The notes beneath the pieces were generated by a model, which had not been told where the DNA came from, searched no databases, and saw only the letters and a list, made by a program, of their open reading frames with translations. A stretch of 64,000 nt of DNA. It comes from Citrobacter sp. wls619. GTDB taxonomy: Bacteria > Pseudomonadota > Gammaproteobacteria > Enterobacterales > Enterobacteriaceae. The DNA is taken from positions 124,001 through 188,000 of the forward strand of contig NZ_SZXJ01000098.1 in assembly GCF_005281345.1 (NCBI RefSeq), written 5' to 3'. The first letter of the stretch is position 1, and each line of letters starts with the position of its first letter. Of this stretch, positions 1-9,973 are shown piece by piece. The position numbers were made by a program, and so were the translations under genes.

Positions 1-1
1 C

Positions 2-178
2 TGGCTGGCAGTATTGCAGAATATTCCCGTCGGCATCGCCTACCCGATGCTAAGCCTGAACTTTGTATGGGTCACGCTGGCGGCATGGAAAATCTGGCGC
101 GAACCTGTCACAACGCGTCACTGGCTGGGGGTTGGGCTACTCATCACCGGCATCTTTATTCTTGGGAGTGCGGTGTAA
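2..178 (+). CDS. arnE: ArnE, undecaprenyl-phosphate-L-Ara4N flippase subunit (5' truncated by window edge)
   Basis: The open frame enters from the left edge and ends at a TAA at 176-178. The visible 58 codons read as the last part of a small multidrug resistance (SMR)-like membrane protein. They have hydrophobic stretches, a short basic loop (WKIWREP) and a final membrane helix ending ILGSAV. ArnE with ArnF is known to flip 4-amino-4-deoxy-L-arabinose-undecaprenyl phosphate across the inner membrane for lipid A modification and polymyxin resistance. Its stop overlaps the ArnF start as TAATG, as in the arnBCADTEF operon. No start codon can be assigned. Confidence 0.9.
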   Translation, partial: WLAVLQNIPVGIAYPMLSLNFVWVTLAAWKIWREPVTTRHWLGVGLLITGIFILGSAV

Positions 179-564
179 TGGGCATCTTTTGGGGGCTGTG
201 CAGCGTGATTATTACGTCGGTTGCTCAGCTAAGTCTGGGTTACGCGATGGATAATCTGCCGCCCATGCTGCAACCGCTGGCGTTTATCTCCGCCGTTTTT
301 TCAACCAGCAGCAGCGCATTCGCCTTGTATGGCGGGCTGGTAGGTTATTTACTGTCAGTGATGTGCTGGCATAAAGCCCTGCATCAGCTCGCGCTGAGCA
401 AAGCCTATGCCTTGCTCAGCCTCAGCTATGTGCTGGTGTGGATCGCATCAATGATTTTACCTGGCTGGCAGGGAACCTTCTCAATAAAAGCCCTGGTGGG
501 TGTGCTGTGTATTATGGCGGGATTAATGACCATATTCTTACCTGCCCGCCAACACACGCCCTGA
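178..564 (+). CDS. arnF: ArnF, undecaprenyl-phosphate-L-Ara4N flippase subunit
   Basis: This 128-residue protein has the length usual for ArnF and four hydrophobic segments, the SMR-type fold. It pairs with ArnE to move the L-Ara4N lipid carrier to the periplasmic face, where ArnT transfers the sugar to lipid A. I chose the ATG at 178 because it overlaps the arnE stop codon by one base (TAATG), the expected translational coupling. An in-frame ATG further upstream at 67 lies inside arnE and is rejected. The gene is the last of the arn operon and faces pmrD, with only two bases between their stop codons. Confidence 0.93.
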   Translation: MGIFWGLCSVIITSVAQLSLGYAMDNLPPMLQPLAFISAVFSTSSSAFALYGGLVGYLLSVMCWHKALHQLALSKAYALLSLSYVLVWIASMILPGWQGTFSIKALVGVLCIMAGLMTIFLPARQHTP

Positions 565-566
565 GA

Positions 567-830
567 TCATTTATCGTCAGACAGTTGTCGCAGACGCTCC
601 CATTCTTCACAGAGATACTGTCTGGCATCAATGATTTTAATCACTCGCGATGTGTCACGGTTAATACAATACTGGGCATCTTTTAGCGGTGACAGCAGAT
701 CGCCTACTTTTACACGCTCGCAGGCTTGCGCTTCAGCCAGCATTTTCAACGAACCACCGGTATCACAAAGTACAATATAGAGCCTCCCTGCTTTTCGGTT
801 ACAGCAAGACTTCTTCACATGCCATTCCAT
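567..830 (-). CDS. pmrD: PmrD, connector protein between PhoPQ and PmrAB
   Basis: This 87-residue soluble protein matches PmrD along its length. It begins MEW-KKSCCN and carries the conserved VKVGDLLSPL and YCINR segments and an EWER motif near the end. In Salmonella, PmrD binds phospho-PmrA and protects it from dephosphorylation, so low magnesium sensed by PhoQ turns on the arn operon. Its place directly beside arnF fits that role. I use the start at 830; an ATG nine codons upstream (857) would add an unusual extension. Regions 40-60 and 70-80 differ from Salmonella PmrD, typical of this fast-evolving protein. Confidence 0.9.
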   Translation of the reverse strand: MEWHVKKSCCNRKAGRLYIVLCDTGGSLKMLAEAQACERVKVGDLLSPLKDAQYCINRDTSRVIKIIDARQYLCEEWERLRQLSDDK

Positions 831-936
831 AGCGCACCTTTTGCTAATGATTTTCACAATAGGTTACACTTTAGCAGATAAACCAAAGGACAATGGCCCG
901 GGAATGGCAATTATGCGGGATAAATTTAATGTTTTC

Positions 937-2367
937 TTAAGCTTTACCGCGGGTACGGACCCACTCCAGCAGCGCCCGGCGAGAAATCTTAATACCACCG
1001 CTTTTCAATTCTGCGGGTAAGGTTAGCCATCGAACGGGTTGCTGGAAACGTGCCAGCTTATCTTTCACCCATTCAGCCAGATCAATACTTCCGGCTTCGG
1101 CATCGTACTCCACAACCGCAACGGGGCGATGGCCAAACTCTTCATCTTCGATTGGCACAATAAAAGCTTGTAGAACATGGGGATGCGATACAATAACGCG
1201 CTCCACCTCTTCCGGTTGGATCCCTTCTCCGCCACTAAAAAACAGGTTGTCCATCCGCCCGACAATGGTTAACTTGCCATCATGCACGATGCCGCGATCG
1301 CGGGTGGCAAACCAGCCTTGCGCATTAACCAGCGGATAAAGCTGTCCGTTACGCCAGTACCCTTGCGCCATGCTGGCGGCACGCAGCCAGACTTCATCAT
1401 CAACAATCCTGACTTCTCTGCCTGGTAGCGCAGTGCCGACATCCGCCTTACCATCGGCTTCTTTCGCACACACCGTGGAGGCAAATTCCGTCAACCCGTA
1501 ACCGCACCAGCAGCGAATACCCTGCTCACGCGCTTGTTCCGTCAATTCAACAGGAATCGCGGCACCGCCCAGCAACACGGCCTTTAGCGATACCGGTGTG
1601 TTATTGACCAACAGCCGCCAAAGCTGCGTGGGAACCAGCGAAGCATGGGTACAACCCGCCAGCATCTGCTCTAACGGCTGCTTATCGCGCACGGTCATAC
1701 GTGCCCCGGCAAACAACCAGCGCCACATAATCCCCTGACCGGAAACGTGAAATAACGGTAGCGAGAGCAGCCAGTCATCGTCTTCGCCAAATGGCATCAG
1801 TGACAGCACCCCCTGCGCACTCGCCAAATGCGCCTGACAGGTATGTACCGCTGCTTTAGGCAGTCCGGTTGAGCCGGAGGTTAACGTCATTGTGCTCAAG
1901 CGCTGAGGCAGCCAGACGGCAGCATGCTCGCCAGACTGTTCCAGCATTCGCAGCGGTGTCAGTCCCGGGAGCGGACTTTCGCCTTCCAGATCCAGCGCAA
2001 AACGCAGCGTCAGATCCGGGATTAACACATCCAGCAACGACTGTGGCAACTGCGGGTTCACAGGTAAAATTCGTGCCCCGCACTGCAACAATGCCAGCCA
2101 GGCCAGCAGCGGACGGGGATGATTCCAGGCGCGGAGCAATATGCCATCGCCCTCTTCCACCCCTTGAGCCGCAAAGCCACTTGCCAGACGATCGACTCGC
2201 GCGCAGAGATCGCCCCAGCTTAACACCTCATCGTTGAGGCGTAAGGCTGGCGCGTCCGCACGAGCCTGTCGCCAGTGACGCCACGGCCAGTCAGTAAAAT
2301 CAGGCGTATCGGACAATCGCTCCAGGCCCGATGCGCTTGCGCCATCGGGCATTTCCCACTGGGTCAT
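937..2367 (-). CDS. menE: MenE, o-succinylbenzoate--CoA ligase
   Basis: MenE activates o-succinylbenzoate to its CoA ester with ATP in menaquinone synthesis. The protein has the adenylating-enzyme motifs in order: a phosphate-binding loop [23 protein letters not shown], a TRDRG segment, [20 protein letters not shown], and a C-terminal GIKISRR with catalytic Lys460. At 476 residues it is about 25 longer than K-12 MenE. The extra residues are at the N terminus, before DWPWRHWRQ. The ATG at 2367 overlaps the menC stop as ATGA, which supports this start. It is the last gene of the men operon. Confidence 0.95.
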   Translation of the reverse strand: MTQWEMPDGASASGLERLSDTPDFTDWPWRHWRQARADAPALRLNDEVLSWGDLCARVDRLASGFAAQGVEEGDGILLRAWNHPRPLLAWLALLQCGARILPVNPQLPQSLLDVLIPDLTLRFALDLEGESPLPGLTPLRMLEQSGEHAAVWLPQRLSTMTLTSGSTGLPKAAVHTCQAHLASAQGVLSLMPFGEDDDWLLSLPLFHVSGQGIMWRWLFAGARMTVRDKQPLEQMLAGCTHASLVPTQLWRLLVNNTPVSLKAVLLGGAAIPVELTEQAREQGIRCWCGYGLTEFASTVCAKEADGKADVGTALPGREVRIVDDEVWLRAASMAQGYWRNGQLYPLVNAQGWFATRDRGIVHDGKLTIVGRMDNLFFSGGEGIQPEEVERVIVSHPHVLQAFIVPIEDEEFGHRPVAVVEYDAEAGSIDLAEWVKDKLARFQQPVRWLTLPAELKSGGIKISRRALLEWVRTRGKA

Positions 2368-3326
2368 AGCAATCGTTCCAGCGCATCGACCTCATTGCAC
2401 GGCAACGTACTGCCAGGCCAGGTGCGCACCTGCTGGCACTGCATCAGGCTGAGCGTATCCAGACCAGGGATAGTCTGTGGCGTCAACCAGGCAGCAATGC
2501 GCGCCAGCTGGGTTAAGCCCAGGCTCGATTCGATAGAGGAGCTGATCACGGCGGTGAGACCGAGCGCGTGTGCGGCTGCAACCTGCTCACGCACCTTGTC
2601 GAGGCTACCCGTCAGCGTAGGCTTGATGACGACAGCCTTCACGCCCTCTTCGGACATAAAGGTGAAATCGGCTTCACGCAGACTTTCATCCCAGGCGATG
2701 GCAATCCCTGTTTCACGCGAGAACGCACGGGAATCATCACGGGTTTTACACGGCTCTTCGAGGAAGGCAATGCGCCCGCGATACTCAGGATTGACATATT
2801 TCGCAAACTGCTGGGCTTTCAGCGGCGTCCACGCACGATTGGCATCGAGCCGCAGGTGCAGTTCCGGGATCGCCTCCAGCAACAGATTGACGACCATACC
2901 GTCGCGAACAGCTTCATACAGACCGACTTTTACCTTCGCAACTTTCTCGCCAGGCATGTCTGCCAGTTGCAGCACCAGATCGTCAGGATCACCGGTACAC
3001 AACGGCGCAGCACGATAGTCCGCCGCCTCAGGCAACGTACCCTCAAGCTCGGCCAGCGCACAGCTAACACCAAATGCAACGGCAGGCAGTTGTGGTAAGG
3101 ATGAATCCCCCTGCAGCCAACCGTTAACCCAGGCCAGCAGCGCAGTTTGCGCCTCTTCCCAGGTTTCCTGGCTGAAGCCCGGTAGTGGAGAGATCTCTCC
3201 CCACCCTTCGTGCTCGCCGTCACGAAGACAAACGTACAGCCCGTCACGCGTTTTTAACCGCCTGTCACGCAAAATCACCCCCGCGTCCATGGGGATCTGC
3301 CAACGGTATACCTGCGCGCTACGCAT
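2364..3326 (-). CDS. menC: MenC, o-succinylbenzoate synthase
   Basis: MenC is an enolase-superfamily dehydratase that converts SHCHC to o-succinylbenzoate. The 320-residue product keeps the acid-base pair and metal ligands at the expected places: Lys131 and Lys133 in KVKVG, Asp161, Glu190, Asp213 and Lys235. The length matches the family in enterics. The start overlaps the menB stop by one base (TAATG) and the end overlaps the menE start by four bases, so the three are translationally coupled. Confidence 0.97.
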   Translation of the reverse strand: MRSAQVYRWQIPMDAGVILRDRRLKTRDGLYVCLRDGEHEGWGEISPLPGFSQETWEEAQTALLAWVNGWLQGDSSLPQLPAVAFGVSCALAELEGTLPEAADYRAAPLCTGDPDDLVLQLADMPGEKVAKVKVGLYEAVRDGMVVNLLLEAIPELHLRLDANRAWTPLKAQQFAKYVNPEYRGRIAFLEEPCKTRDDSRAFSRETGIAIAWDESLREADFTFMSEEGVKAVVIKPTLTGSLDKVREQVAAAHALGLTAVISSSIESSLGLTQLARIAAWLTPQTIPGLDTLSLMQCQQVRTWPGSTLPCNEVDALERLL

Positions 3327-4183
3327 TACGGATTCCGTTTGAATTTGCTGAAGTCAGGCTGGCGTTTCTGGTTAAAGGCGTTACGGCCTTCCTGACCTTC
3401 TTCCGTCATGTAGAACAGCATGGTCGCGTTCCCGGCCAGCTCCTGCAGACCCGCCTGGCCATCGCAGTCGGCATTCAGTGCAGCTTTCAGGCAACGCAGC
3501 GCCATCGGGCTGTTTTGCAGCATTTCACGACACCAGCGCACCGTCTCTTTTTCCAGATCGACCAGCGGAACCACGGTATTGACCAGGCCCATATCCAGCG
3601 CCTGTTTTGCATCGTATTGACGGCACAGGAACCAGATTTCACGTGCTTTTTTCTGGCCGACGATACGCGCCATGTAGGATGCGCCCCACCCGCCGTCGAA
3701 GGAACCGACTTTCGGGCCAGTCTGACCAAAGATGGCGTTTTCAGCCGCAATGGTCAGGTCACACATCATGTGCAGCACATGGCCACCACCGATGGAATAC
3801 CCTGCCACCATCGCGACAACCGGTTTCGGACAGGTACGAATCTGACGCTGGAAGTCCAGTACGTTCAGATGATGCACGCCGGAGTCATCCTGGTATCCGC
3901 CGTAATCGCCACGTACTTTCTGATCGCCGCCCGCGCAGAACGCTTTGTCGCCCGCACCGGTCAGAATAATCACGCCGATATTGTCGTCATAGCGCGCATC
4001 CGCCAGCGCCTGAATCATCTCTTTGACGGTGACAGGACGGAAAGCATTGCGTACCTGCGGACGATTAATGGTGATTTTTGCGATACCGTCGGTGGATTTC
4101 TCATAGCGAATGTCGGTGTAGCCTTCAGAGCAATCGAGCCATTCTACCGGTGCGTAAAGCATTGTTTCATCAGGATAGATCAT
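3326..4183 (-). CDS. menB: MenB, 1,4-dihydroxy-2-naphthoyl-CoA synthase
   Basis: MenB closes the second ring of menaquinone from o-succinylbenzoyl-CoA. It is a 285-residue crotonase-fold protein, nearly identical to K-12 MenB. Gly156 in [14 protein letters not shown] marks the bicarbonate-dependent class, in which bicarbonate replaces a catalytic carboxylate. The oxyanion-hole region AFCAGGDQK and the C-terminal [14 protein letters not shown], which reaches a neighbouring subunit, are intact. It lies 14 bases after menH and overlaps menC by one base. Confidence 0.97.
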   Translation of the reverse strand: MIYPDETMLYAPVEWLDCSEGYTDIRYEKSTDGIAKITINRPQVRNAFRPVTVKEMIQALADARYDDNIGVIILTGAGDKAFCAGGDQKVRGDYGGYQDDSGVHHLNVLDFQRQIRTCPKPVVAMVAGYSIGGGHVLHMMCDLTIAAENAIFGQTGPKVGSFDGGWGASYMARIVGQKKAREIWFLCRQYDAKQALDMGLVNTVVPLVDLEKETVRWCREMLQNSPMALRCLKAALNADCDGQAGLQELAGNATMLFYMTEEGQEGRNAFNQKRQPDFSKFKRNP

Positions 4184-4197
4184 AAAATGTCCTATAG

Positions 4198-4956
4198 TCA
4201 GCGACGCAGAATCTGAGCCAGACAGTCCACCACGCCAGCGGGATTGTCCCGATGCGCGTTGTGTCCGGCGTTACGAATCACATGGTTCGGTACGGATATT
4301 TCCGCCGCCAGAGCGCGGAATTTATCGTCACGTTCACCACATAAATAATAAAACGGAAATGTGCGCGTTTTCAGTTGCACACGTAAATCAGGTTGTACGG
4401 CCAGCGAGGTGGCTTCCAGCATTGCCGCCAACGTTTCACCCTTATTCTGGCAGCGTAAAGCGACCAACGCCTCTCTTTGTGTCGTATCCAGCGAAGCAAA
4501 AATCGGTTGCTGGTACCAGTCATTAAACACCTCACGCAACGGCTCACGGCGAAAACGTGCGGCCCAACGCCCATCTGCAAGGCGACGCTGAACGCGCTCA
4601 TCTTCGTGTTGTAAACCAGGGTGCCCACCTTCAACCACCAGACCACACAGTCCAGGCATCTCCTGACAGGCTGCCATCATCGCGACTCTGCCGCCAAGGG
4701 AATATCCCACCAGCCAGTAGTTAAGTATGTTGTAACTAAGCAGCGTGTTACGCAACAAATCGCTGACGTCATCGAATCCGCTCACGCTGATGTCAGCGGA
4801 GCCGCCGTGGCCAGGCAGGTCGATATACAGCCGCGAATAATCCGGGAATGCTTCACCGACCGCCTGCCATTCCCGGCGATCGCCGGAAAATCCGTGCAGA
4901 AAAACCAGCCAGGGAAATCCTGGCTGGCCCGTGTTCGCCTGCGCGTGCAGGATCAT
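4198..4956 (-). CDS. menH: MenH, SHCHC synthase (alpha/beta hydrolase fold)
   Basis: MenH removes pyruvate from the MenD product SEPHCHC to give SHCHC. The 252-residue protein has the alpha/beta-hydrolase nucleophile elbow GYSLGG with Ser86, an Asp in CGERDDKF (about residue 210) and a His in [11 protein letters not shown] (about 232), completing the triad. The HGFSGD motif near residue 21 forms the oxyanion loop. The start overlaps the menD stop by four bases (ATGA). Confidence 0.96.
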   Translation of the reverse strand: MILHAQANTGQPGFPWLVFLHGFSGDRREWQAVGEAFPDYSRLYIDLPGHGGSADISVSGFDDVSDLLRNTLLSYNILNYWLVGYSLGGRVAMMAACQEMPGLCGLVVEGGHPGLQHEDERVQRRLADGRWAARFRREPLREVFNDWYQQPIFASLDTTQREALVALRCQNKGETLAAMLEATSLAVQPDLRVQLKTRTFPFYYLCGERDDKFRALAAEISVPNHVIRNAGHNAHRDNPAGVVDCLAQILRR

Positions 4957-6623
4957 AGATGACTGACCTGCGCCAGCAGCTGCTGCAGGGTTTGCGCCCC
5001 GTCAGTTTCATTCACGACCAGCTCAATCACCGTTGCCACCGGAGTACGCCAGGCGTTCGTCAGCGCGCTCTCCAGTTGCGCCCAGTTCTCCGGGCGGTGA
5101 TATTTGAGGTCAAACATAGCCGCGGCATGCTCAAAATGGACGTTCTGCGGCATCAGGTAGAACCGTTCACGTTCGCCTGGCGGGGTTGGCAGCAGAGAGA
5201 AAATCTGTCCGCCGTTATTATTCACCACAATCAGGACAAACGGTGCGGAAACCTGGCGCAAAAGCGCCAGCGCATTCAGGTCATACAGCGCGGATAAATC
5301 GCCAACAATAGCCAGCGTCGATTTCGCACTGGCACGCTGTACGCCTGCCGCGGTTGATAGCAGACCGTCAATACCGCTCGCACCGCGATTGCTGTAAACC
5401 GGAAAACCCGCCGGAAGCTGAGACAGCGCGTCAATCAACCGTACAACCAGGCTGTTCCCTACGAACAACTGTCCCTGCTCTGGCAGATACTCGCGAATAC
5501 GGTGCGCCAGCTGTGCTTCGCCAAACGTGTCGCGGCGGGCTTCTACCGCCTGCCATGCCTGTTGCGCCAGCCGCGGGATCTCCACACACCAGGGCTGGCG
5601 TTTCTCTGCCGGATGCAGCTCCAGCCAGTCGCCTACTTTTGCCACCAGCCGGCGTCCACGATGATGAGCCGGATCCAGACGTCCTTCGATATTGTCGACA
5701 ATCCAGAATTCCTGTGGGTTGCAATTGGCCTGCCATTGCAGTAGTCGTTTACCGGTCAGACTACTGCCGAGCTGCACCACAATCTGCGCCTGCTCTAATT
5801 CAGCGACCGCTTTCGCGTTGCCCAGCCACAGATCGGCGCAGGGCAACGGCTGTCCGGTTTGCGACAGCACATCACCAATGAGTGGCCAGCCTAACGTCTG
5901 CGCCCAGAGCGCAACTTTCTTGCCCTCTTCGGCGCTCATGCGCCCGGCAAGGACCACACCACGTTTTTGCCGCCAGAAAAACCAGTCGCGCTGTTTATCA
6001 CTTTCCAGTCGACGCGCTTCGCGCAACCAGGGTTTGTCATCCTGCCACCAGTCGCCCAGGCGCTGCTGCCACTCAATGCCCGTGTCGTCCATCTCGCCAT
6101 ACAGCGGCTCCGCAAACGGGCAGTTAATGTGTACCGCACCGCTGTGCAGTGAGGCCAGGGCGTTATCGAGGGTAGACACCAGCCAGCTCGCCGGAATGTC
6201 CTGCGTCGGACGCGGTAAAGAGAGCGTTTGCGACGGATGCGATGCAAACATGCCGGCCTGACGAATCGCCTGGTTAGCGCCACAGTCAATAAGCTCAGGC
6301 GGTCTGTCAGCGGTGAGTAAAATCAGTTTTTCACCGGTCAGTCCGGCTTCAATCAGCGCCGGATACAAATTCGCTACCGCCGTACCAGAGGTGACAATAA
6401 CGGCAACAGGTTGCCTGCTGACTTTCGCCAGGCCTAAGGCGAGATGTCCCAGTCCGCGCTCGTCAAAATGGGTATGATGGATAAAAGCGGGATTTTCCGC
6501 TGCCGCTAAAGTCAACGGCGTCGAACGCGAGCCAGGGGCAATGCAAACATGCCTGACGCCGTGGCGAGTGAGTGCTTCCAGAATGACCGCCGCCCAGCGT
6601 CGGTTAAATGCGCTTACTGACAT
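4953..6623 (-). CDS. menD: MenD, SEPHCHC synthase (ThDP-dependent)
   Basis: MenD joins 2-oxoglutarate-derived succinic semialdehyde to isochorismate, the first committed step of menaquinone synthesis. At 556 residues it has the K-12 length when started at [11 protein letters not shown] frame six codons longer (6641) is possible but not conserved. Glu55 in HFDERGLGH is the glutamate that activates thiamine diphosphate. [12 protein letters not shown] followed by NNNGGQIF is the cofactor and metal binding site. It follows menF and overlaps menH by four bases. Confidence 0.97.
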   Translation of the reverse strand: MSVSAFNRRWAAVILEALTRHGVRHVCIAPGSRSTPLTLAAAENPAFIHHTHFDERGLGHLALGLAKVSRQPVAVIVTSGTAVANLYPALIEAGLTGEKLILLTADRPPELIDCGANQAIRQAGMFASHPSQTLSLPRPTQDIPASWLVSTLDNALASLHSGAVHINCPFAEPLYGEMDDTGIEWQQRLGDWWQDDKPWLREARRLESDKQRDWFFWRQKRGVVLAGRMSAEEGKKVALWAQTLGWPLIGDVLSQTGQPLPCADLWLGNAKAVAELEQAQIVVQLGSSLTGKRLLQWQANCNPQEFWIVDNIEGRLDPAHHRGRRLVAKVGDWLELHPAEKRQPWCVEIPRLAQQAWQAVEARRDTFGEAQLAHRIREYLPEQGQLFVGNSLVVRLIDALSQLPAGFPVYSNRGASGIDGLLSTAAGVQRASAKSTLAIVGDLSALYDLNALALLRQVSAPFVLIVVNNNGGQIFSLLPTPPGERERFYLMPQNVHFEHAAAMFDLKYHRPENWAQLESALTNAWRTPVATVIELVVNETDGAQTLQQLLAQVSHL

Positions 6624-6710
6624 GAGATTGTCCGGTATCAATATTGCGACACAGTATAAAGAATCGAATAAATGGATTTTTGATATGAGTCGGGAATATA
6701 CACGAAATCA

Positions 6711-8009
6711 CTATCCTTCCATCTGTAATAAAGTACGTAACCCTGCCGCTTTATTATCTATTTCTTGCCATTCTTGCTCAGGATCTGAACCGCGCACGAT
6801 CCCCGCCCCGGCATATAGCCGTACGACATTTGCGCTAATTTTCGCTGAACGTAATGACACGCAAAACTCGCTCTGACGCAGTGAAAGATAACCCGCAGAA
6901 CCGGCGTACCACTCGCGTTCAAAGGGTTCATTATGTTGGATAAATTCACGCGCCAGCTCGCGCGGAATACCCGCTACGGCCGCAGTAGGCTGTAGCTGAA
7001 CCAGACAGAGCGTATCATCCGCCTGATTGAGCGCAGTCCAGATACAGCGGCGCAGATGCTGTACTTTTCGCAGTCTGAGGACCTGCGGCGGCAGGACATC
7101 GAGGGTTTGCGTACAATTTTGCAGCCGTTGGCAAATATCTTCCACCACCAACATGTTCTCGCGCTGATTTTTATCGTCCTTCATCAGCCATTCACCAAGC
7201 TGCCAGGCGCGATGATCGTCAGGGTGATTGGCAACAGTTCCGGCCAGCGCCTCAGTGCGCAGTGCCGTGTCACGCCGTCTATACAGACGTTCAGGGGAAG
7301 AGCCAAGAAAAGCAGATTCGGCGGAAAACGCCATATAGAAGTGGTAACAGTTGAGATTTAAACGACGACTGGAGGCCATAACCGCCGCGGCATTAACCGG
7401 CTGAGAAAACTGTAAATCGGTCGCACGCGCCAGCACCACTTTGTCGAGTTCTTCCTCAGCGATGGTCTGCGTGGCAAGCTCAATCAGGCGAACCCAACCG
7501 TCTTTATCCGGCCAGTGCTGCTCTCCCGTCAAAATCAGACGCAATGGGGGAAGCGGTTTTACCTGCGCAAGCGTTGAAATAAACGCAGCGGCCTGCGCGG
7601 CATCTTCACGCAATGACACGTCGCTATACAGGTGGAGTCGTAAGGTCGCGACCCCGGCGCAGCGTCGCCATTCCAGTCGCGGCAGCAATAAATTACCGCG
7701 CTGCGGCTCAAACGCATTCAGACCCCAGATGCGCAGTTCGGGGTGATTATCATGTTGGCGTAAAAACCGTTGGGCAGATTCCAGTGAGGAGAATGTCGCC
7801 ACTGCGCCCAGCACAGCCGCTTCTTCATCGCCGTTACGTTGCTGCCAGTAAAACTGAGGCCAGACGGGCTGGCTGGCCAGCCATCCTAACGCGTCAAAAG
7901 CATCGTTCAGTGGGAAAGGTATGTCGTAAATACGAATGCCAGGTGCTGCCGGTATCTCTTGCGACAAAATGCGCATCAGGCTTTCCAGCGCAGTAGTGAT
8001 TGAATGCAC
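6711..8009 (-). CDS. menF: MenF, menaquinone-specific isochorismate synthase
   Basis: MenF converts chorismate to isochorismate for menaquinone. The 432-residue protein is a chorismate-binding enzyme. Lys190 in ELDKVVLARA is the general base, RTEALAGTVANHPDD carries the conserved acid, and the end YAGAGIVRGSDPEQEWQEIDNK holds magnesium and substrate ligands. It is the first gene of the men operon on this strand, 87 bases upstream of menD. A long inverted repeat lies just upstream, near 8041-8078. Length and motifs separate it from EntC, the siderophore isozyme. Confidence 0.96.
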   Translation of the reverse strand: MHSITTALESLMRILSQEIPAAPGIRIYDIPFPLNDAFDALGWLASQPVWPQFYWQQRNGDEEAAVLGAVATFSSLESAQRFLRQHDNHPELRIWGLNAFEPQRGNLLLPRLEWRRCAGVATLRLHLYSDVSLREDAAQAAAFISTLAQVKPLPPLRLILTGEQHWPDKDGWVRLIELATQTIAEEELDKVVLARATDLQFSQPVNAAAVMASSRRLNLNCYHFYMAFSAESAFLGSSPERLYRRRDTALRTEALAGTVANHPDDHRAWQLGEWLMKDDKNQRENMLVVEDICQRLQNCTQTLDVLPPQVLRLRKVQHLRRCIWTALNQADDTLCLVQLQPTAAVAGIPRELAREFIQHNEPFEREWYAGSAGYLSLRQSEFCVSLRSAKISANVVRLYAGAGIVRGSDPEQEWQEIDNKAAGLRTLLQMEG

Positions 8010-8040
8010 GCGGACCTCTCCCTGTTAAAAACCTCTCATT

Positions 8041-8078
8041 ATACGGGGTACTGAGCAGAAAAAGCAGTACCCCCGTAT
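8041..8078. repeat. Inverted repeat between elaB and menF
   Basis: Arms of about 13 bases, atacggggtactg and its complement (one base longer on the right), are separated by an A-rich loop. The element lies downstream of elaB and upstream of menF, both on the minus strand. No T-run follows directly, so it is not a clean intrinsic terminator. It may be an elaB 3' end or a menF leader element. Confidence 0.6.
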
Positions 8079-8103
8079 AGGGAGTGCGATGACAGCGCTA
8101 TAT

Positions 8104-8409
8104 TTATCGCCGTGCCAGCAATAATCCCATCACTAAACCGACTGTCGCCCCCACGCCGATCCCGCGCCAGGGTTTTTCGTGTACATAGTCATCTGCCCGG
8201 CAAACTGCCTGCTTTGCACGATAATAGTAACTGTCAGAGGCATGACTAACGCGATTTCTCACCTCTTCTAACGCCTGCTCAGCCCGCGCTTTTAACTCAA
8301 GGTACTTCTGGTCGGCAGGATCGCCGGAAGAACGTAGCACTTCTGCCAGCGTTTCGCTCAGCAATTCCAAATCGTCATCAATACGTGATTCGTAAGAATG
8401 AAAAGACAT
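8104..8409 (-). CDS. elaB: ElaB, tail-anchored stress protein (DUF883)
   Basis: This 101-residue protein has a long charged, helical N-terminal part (about 1-75) and one C-terminal membrane anchor with glycine spacing (GIGVGATVGLVMGLLLARR). That is the DUF883 architecture shared with YqjD and YgaM. Family members bind ribosomes or the inner membrane in stationary phase, and ElaB is known as RpoS-dependent. The start at 8409 has a purine-rich GGGAGAA upstream. It stands between elaA and menF as its own unit. Confidence 0.92.
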   Translation of the reverse strand: MSFHSYESRIDDDLELLSETLAEVLRSSGDPADQKYLELKARAEQALEEVRNRVSHASDSYYYRAKQAVCRADDYVHEKPWRGIGVGATVGLVMGLLLARR

Positions 8410-8462
8410 TATATTCTCCCTTTCTATTGACGTACCCGCTAACTATAGACGACAGGGGCTGT

Positions 8463-8924
8463 TTACGCTTGATGCCCCTCACGCGCCATGCCGATATGTG
8501 GAATACCATCTTCGTCATAGATCTCCGTGACTGGAACAAAACCAAATCTTGCATAAAACGATTGCAGATGCGCCTGAGCCCCCAGGTATAACGCCTTGTG
8601 CGGCCAATGCTGCGTACAGGATGCCAGCGTTTGCGTCATTAACTGCTGCCCTAATTTTTCGCCGCGTAGCGCTTCGCTGACAATCACCCGGCCAATCACT
8701 ACCGGCTCCAGATCATCGTCACTTTTCAGAATCCTCGCATACGCCACCAGTTCATCATTATGCCATCCCAGAATGTGGCGGTTCTCGCCGACTAAGTCGT
8801 CGCCATCCACGTCCTGATACGGACATTGTTGCTCAACAACGAATACCGCACAGCGAAGCTGAAGAATGGCATACAGCTCCTGAACACTCAGCTTTGCATG
8901 ATGGAGATCTTGCCAGTGGATCAT
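8463..8924 (-). CDS. elaA: ElaA, GNAT-family acetyltransferase
   Basis: This 153-residue GNAT-fold protein is close to K-12 ElaA. The acetyl-CoA loop is visible around VIVSEALRGEKLGQQLM, and the last third has the usual QSFYARFGFVPVTEIYDEDGIPHIGM ending. The substrate is unknown. I set the start at MIHWQDLHH (8924), which matches the family N terminus. A frame open to 9044 would cross the divergent rbn promoter and is rejected. It is divergent from rbn, with 67 bases between starts. Confidence 0.93.
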   Translation of the reverse strand: MIHWQDLHHAKLSVQELYAILQLRCAVFVVEQQCPYQDVDGDDLVGENRHILGWHNDELVAYARILKSDDDLEPVVIGRVIVSEALRGEKLGQQLMTQTLASCTQHWPHKALYLGAQAHLQSFYARFGFVPVTEIYDEDGIPHIGMAREGHQA

Positions 8925-8991
8925 TGTCTGCCCCTTTGTTGTGATAACCTGAACACCCTGCCTCATTGATGGCGAAAAGTGTAACGTAAAG

Positions 8992-9909
8992 ATGGAATTA
9001 CTATTCTTAGGTACGTCTGCGGGAGTTCCCACACGTTCTCGCAATGTAACGGCAATATTACTGAATCTGCAACACCCTACTCAGGCAGGTTTGTGGCTTT
9101 TTGATTGCGGCGAAGGGACGCAGCATCAAATGCTTAGCACCCCGTTCAACCCGGGCAAACTTGATCGTATTTTTATCAGTCATCTGCATGGCGATCACCT
9201 TTTTGGTTTGCCTGGGCTACTGTGCAGCCGTTCAATGGCCGGAAACGTCCAGCCGCTGACGCTTTATGGTCCGAAAGGATTACGGGAGTTTACCGAAACA
9301 GCCCTGCGACTGAGCGGCTCATGGACCGATTACCCGCTGGATATTGTAGAAATCACCGCCGGTGAGATTGTGGATGACGGCCTGCGCAAAGTGACCGCAT
9401 TTCGACTGGAACATCCGTTGGAGTGCTACGGTTTTCGTGTTGAAGAACACGACAAACCCGGTGCGCTTGATGCCAACGCGCTCAGAGCGGCGGGCGTTAA
9501 ACCAGGCCCTTGTTTTCAGGATCTCAAAGCGGGCAAAACCATTGTGCTGGAAGACGGGCGCACCATTAACGGGGCCGATTATCTCGCCCCGGCGATTAAG
9601 GGAAAGTCCGTCGCCATTTTCGGTGATACCGGGCCCTGTGCGAGCGCTATCGAACTGGCAAAAGGGGTGGACGTGATGGTGCATGAAACCACGCTGGATT
9701 CGTCAATGGAGGAAAAAGCCAACAGCCGCGGGCACAGCTCCACCCGGCAGGCCGCACAGCTGGCACGGGACGCCGGTGTGGGCAGACTCATCATGACCCA
9801 CGTCAGCTCACGCTACGATGCAAAAGGCTGCCAGCGGCTACTTGAAGAGTGCAGAGCGCTGTTCCCGGCAACGGAACTGGCTCACGATTTCGCCATTTTC
9901 ACCGTTTAA
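8992..9909 (+). CDS. rbn: RNase BN / RNase Z-type tRNA 3' processing nuclease
   Basis: Rbn (ElaC) is a zinc metallo-beta-lactamase nuclease with both exo- and endonuclease activity on tRNA 3' ends. The 305-residue protein has the HxHxDH motif (His64, His66, Asp68, His69), a further His in RLEHPLE, Asp in IFGDTGP and His in MTHVSSRY, all zinc ligands of the tRNase Z family. [14 protein letters not shown] is the conserved region near the active site. It is divergent from elaA and 64 bases upstream of cheV. Confidence 0.96.
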   Translation: MELLFLGTSAGVPTRSRNVTAILLNLQHPTQAGLWLFDCGEGTQHQMLSTPFNPGKLDRIFISHLHGDHLFGLPGLLCSRSMAGNVQPLTLYGPKGLREFTETALRLSGSWTDYPLDIVEITAGEIVDDGLRKVTAFRLEHPLECYGFRVEEHDKPGALDANALRAAGVKPGPCFQDLKAGKTIVLEDGRTINGADYLAPAIKGKSVAIFGDTGPCASAIELAKGVDVMVHETTLDSSMEEKANSRGHSSTRQAAQLARDAGVGRLIMTHVSSRYDAKGCQRLLEECRALFPATELAHDFAIFTV

Positions 9910-9973
9910 CGCTTTATTTTTCCGCCTCAATGCCGATAACAGTGGAAAGGCTGGTTTTCACACTGAGGACAGG

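Noticed and set aside
879-884. GGTTTA half-site (minus strand) upstream of pmrD, possible PhoP box
   Set aside because: Only one hexamer of the direct repeat is present. The position eleven bases on does not read as a second GGTTTA, so the site is not supported.
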